From an uncultured Treponema sp. (GTDB taxonomy: Bacteria > Spirochaetota > Spirochaetia > Treponematales > Treponemataceae): DNA of 6,237 bases. The notes beneath the pieces were generated by a model, which did not search any database, was not told where the DNA came from, and worked only from the letters and a program-made list of their open reading frames with translations. The DNA is taken from positions 1 through 6,237 of the forward strand of contig CALBXN010000114.1 in assembly GCA_937890485.1 (NCBI GenBank), given 5' to 3'. The position numbers and the translations under genes were made by a program. Position 1 is the stretch's first letter, and every line of letters begins with the position of its first letter. Positions 5,896 through 6,237 of this stretch are shown here, piece by piece.

Positions 5896-6237
5896 TTGAA
5901 GGTAGAATAACTAGAATAATAGGGGACTCTTCAGATGCGCATATAGATGCTAAATCGTTATACATATCTTATGGTCTTGATGAAATGGAAAAATTCAATG
6001 AACTAGTACTAGAAGAAATTGAGACTATACCAGATAAAGTTTTAGATGAAGAAAAAGTAGGCAGAGTAGATAGAACACAAGAACGAATATATACAATTGA
6101 CTCAGAAGATGCAAAAGATTTAGATGATGCTATATCTGTTAAGAAAAGAGATAATGGAGATTATTTATTATCTGTATATATTGCAGATGTAAGCCACTAT
6201 GTAAAAGAGCATACTCCTTTAGATAAAGAGGCAATAG
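5892..6237 (+). CDS. rnr: Partial chimeric reading frame: subunit A-like start joined in frame to the RNase R linker and RNB catalytic domain
   Basis: The frame gives 115 residues and runs off the right edge. It opens with GGGAGG eight bases upstream and an ATGA overlap with the E stop, exactly where subunit A should begin. MIEGRITRIIG could be an A-subunit start (family pattern M-x-x-G-x-I-x-x-V-x-G-P). From residue 12 on it is not subunit A. DSSDAHIDAKSLYISYGL, IPDKVL, GRVDRT, then TIDSEDAKDLDDAISV (68-83), then YIADVSHYV and TPLDKEA follow the RNase R exoribonuclease in order. Asp70, Asp76, Asp78 and Asp79 match the four RNB metal-binding aspartates in spacing (0, +6, +8, +9). RNase R normally has about 200 residues before this point (cold-shock RNA-binding domains), absent here. 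Nine of 13 Ile codons are ATA against 6 of 19 in the preceding gene, suggesting a different source genome. A join artefact is most likely. Confidence 0.85.
   Translation, partial: MIEGRITRIIGDSSDAHIDAKSLYISYGLDEMEKFNELVLEEIETIPDKVLDEEKVGRVDRTQERIYTIDSEDAKDLDDAISVKKRDNGDYLLSVYIADVSHYVKEHTPLDKEAI

Noticed and set aside
5892..5924. Calling the last reading frame simply V-ATPase subunit A
   Set aside because: Only the first 11 residues fit; the rest follows RNase R through the catalytic aspartates and contains no subunit A motifs.
1..6237. CRISPR array, tRNA, rRNA, insertion sequence or riboswitch
   Set aside because: No regularly spaced repeats, cloverleaf, rRNA-like conserved block, transposase or terminal inverted repeats were seen on reading through; the genes leave almost no free space after base 264.

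Overview
The window is low-GC, densely packed, entirely + strand bacterial DNA. It reads as one long operon, secG, a PTS EIIA(Ntr)-like gene, then the membrane and stalk part of a V-type (A/V-type) ATPase. The bacterial V-ATPase, the A/T-rich genes with mostly ATT and TTT codons, and the GC-richer hairpin repeat at the left edge (GCCGAAGGC, GCGAAGCGTAGC) together suggest a spirochaete of the Treponema type. That placement is inference from style, not from a marker gene.

Layout: 1-263 has no convincing gene. It starts with a cluster of overlapping hairpins (1-52), followed by an A/T-rich leader with a weak promoter candidate. secG is at 264-641 and the EIIA-like gene at 658-1134. The ATPase genes follow: a small coiled-coil stalk subunit (1127-1438), C (1445-2461), I (2477-4471), K (4500-4865), F (4883-5221) and E (5254-5895). 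Gaps are 6 to 32 nt, two junctions overlap, and there is no terminator between genes. These genes encode the proton or sodium channel (I plus the K ring), the central-stalk socket (C, F) and the peripheral stalks (E plus the small coiled-coil protein). The catalytic A and B subunits and D would be expected next.

They do not follow as expected. At 5892 a start codon overlaps the E stop in an ATGA arrangement behind a strong ribosome binding site, and the first 11 residues could be the start of subunit A. The same frame then continues, without interruption, as the linker and RNB catalytic domain of ribonuclease R, including all four metal-binding aspartates. It runs off the right edge. Ile codon use also changes there, from mostly ATT to mostly ATA. 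This looks like a mid-gene join of two unrelated genes at a short stretch that both families can share. A chimeric assembly is the simplest explanation; a real recombination is the interesting alternative.

I do not see a clearly new biological system. The points most worth a second look are the subunit A/RNase R junction, the EIIA(Ntr) gene translationally coupled to the ATPase operon, an A/U hairpin directly abutting the ribosome binding site of the K gene, and the acidic extensions on SecG and K.
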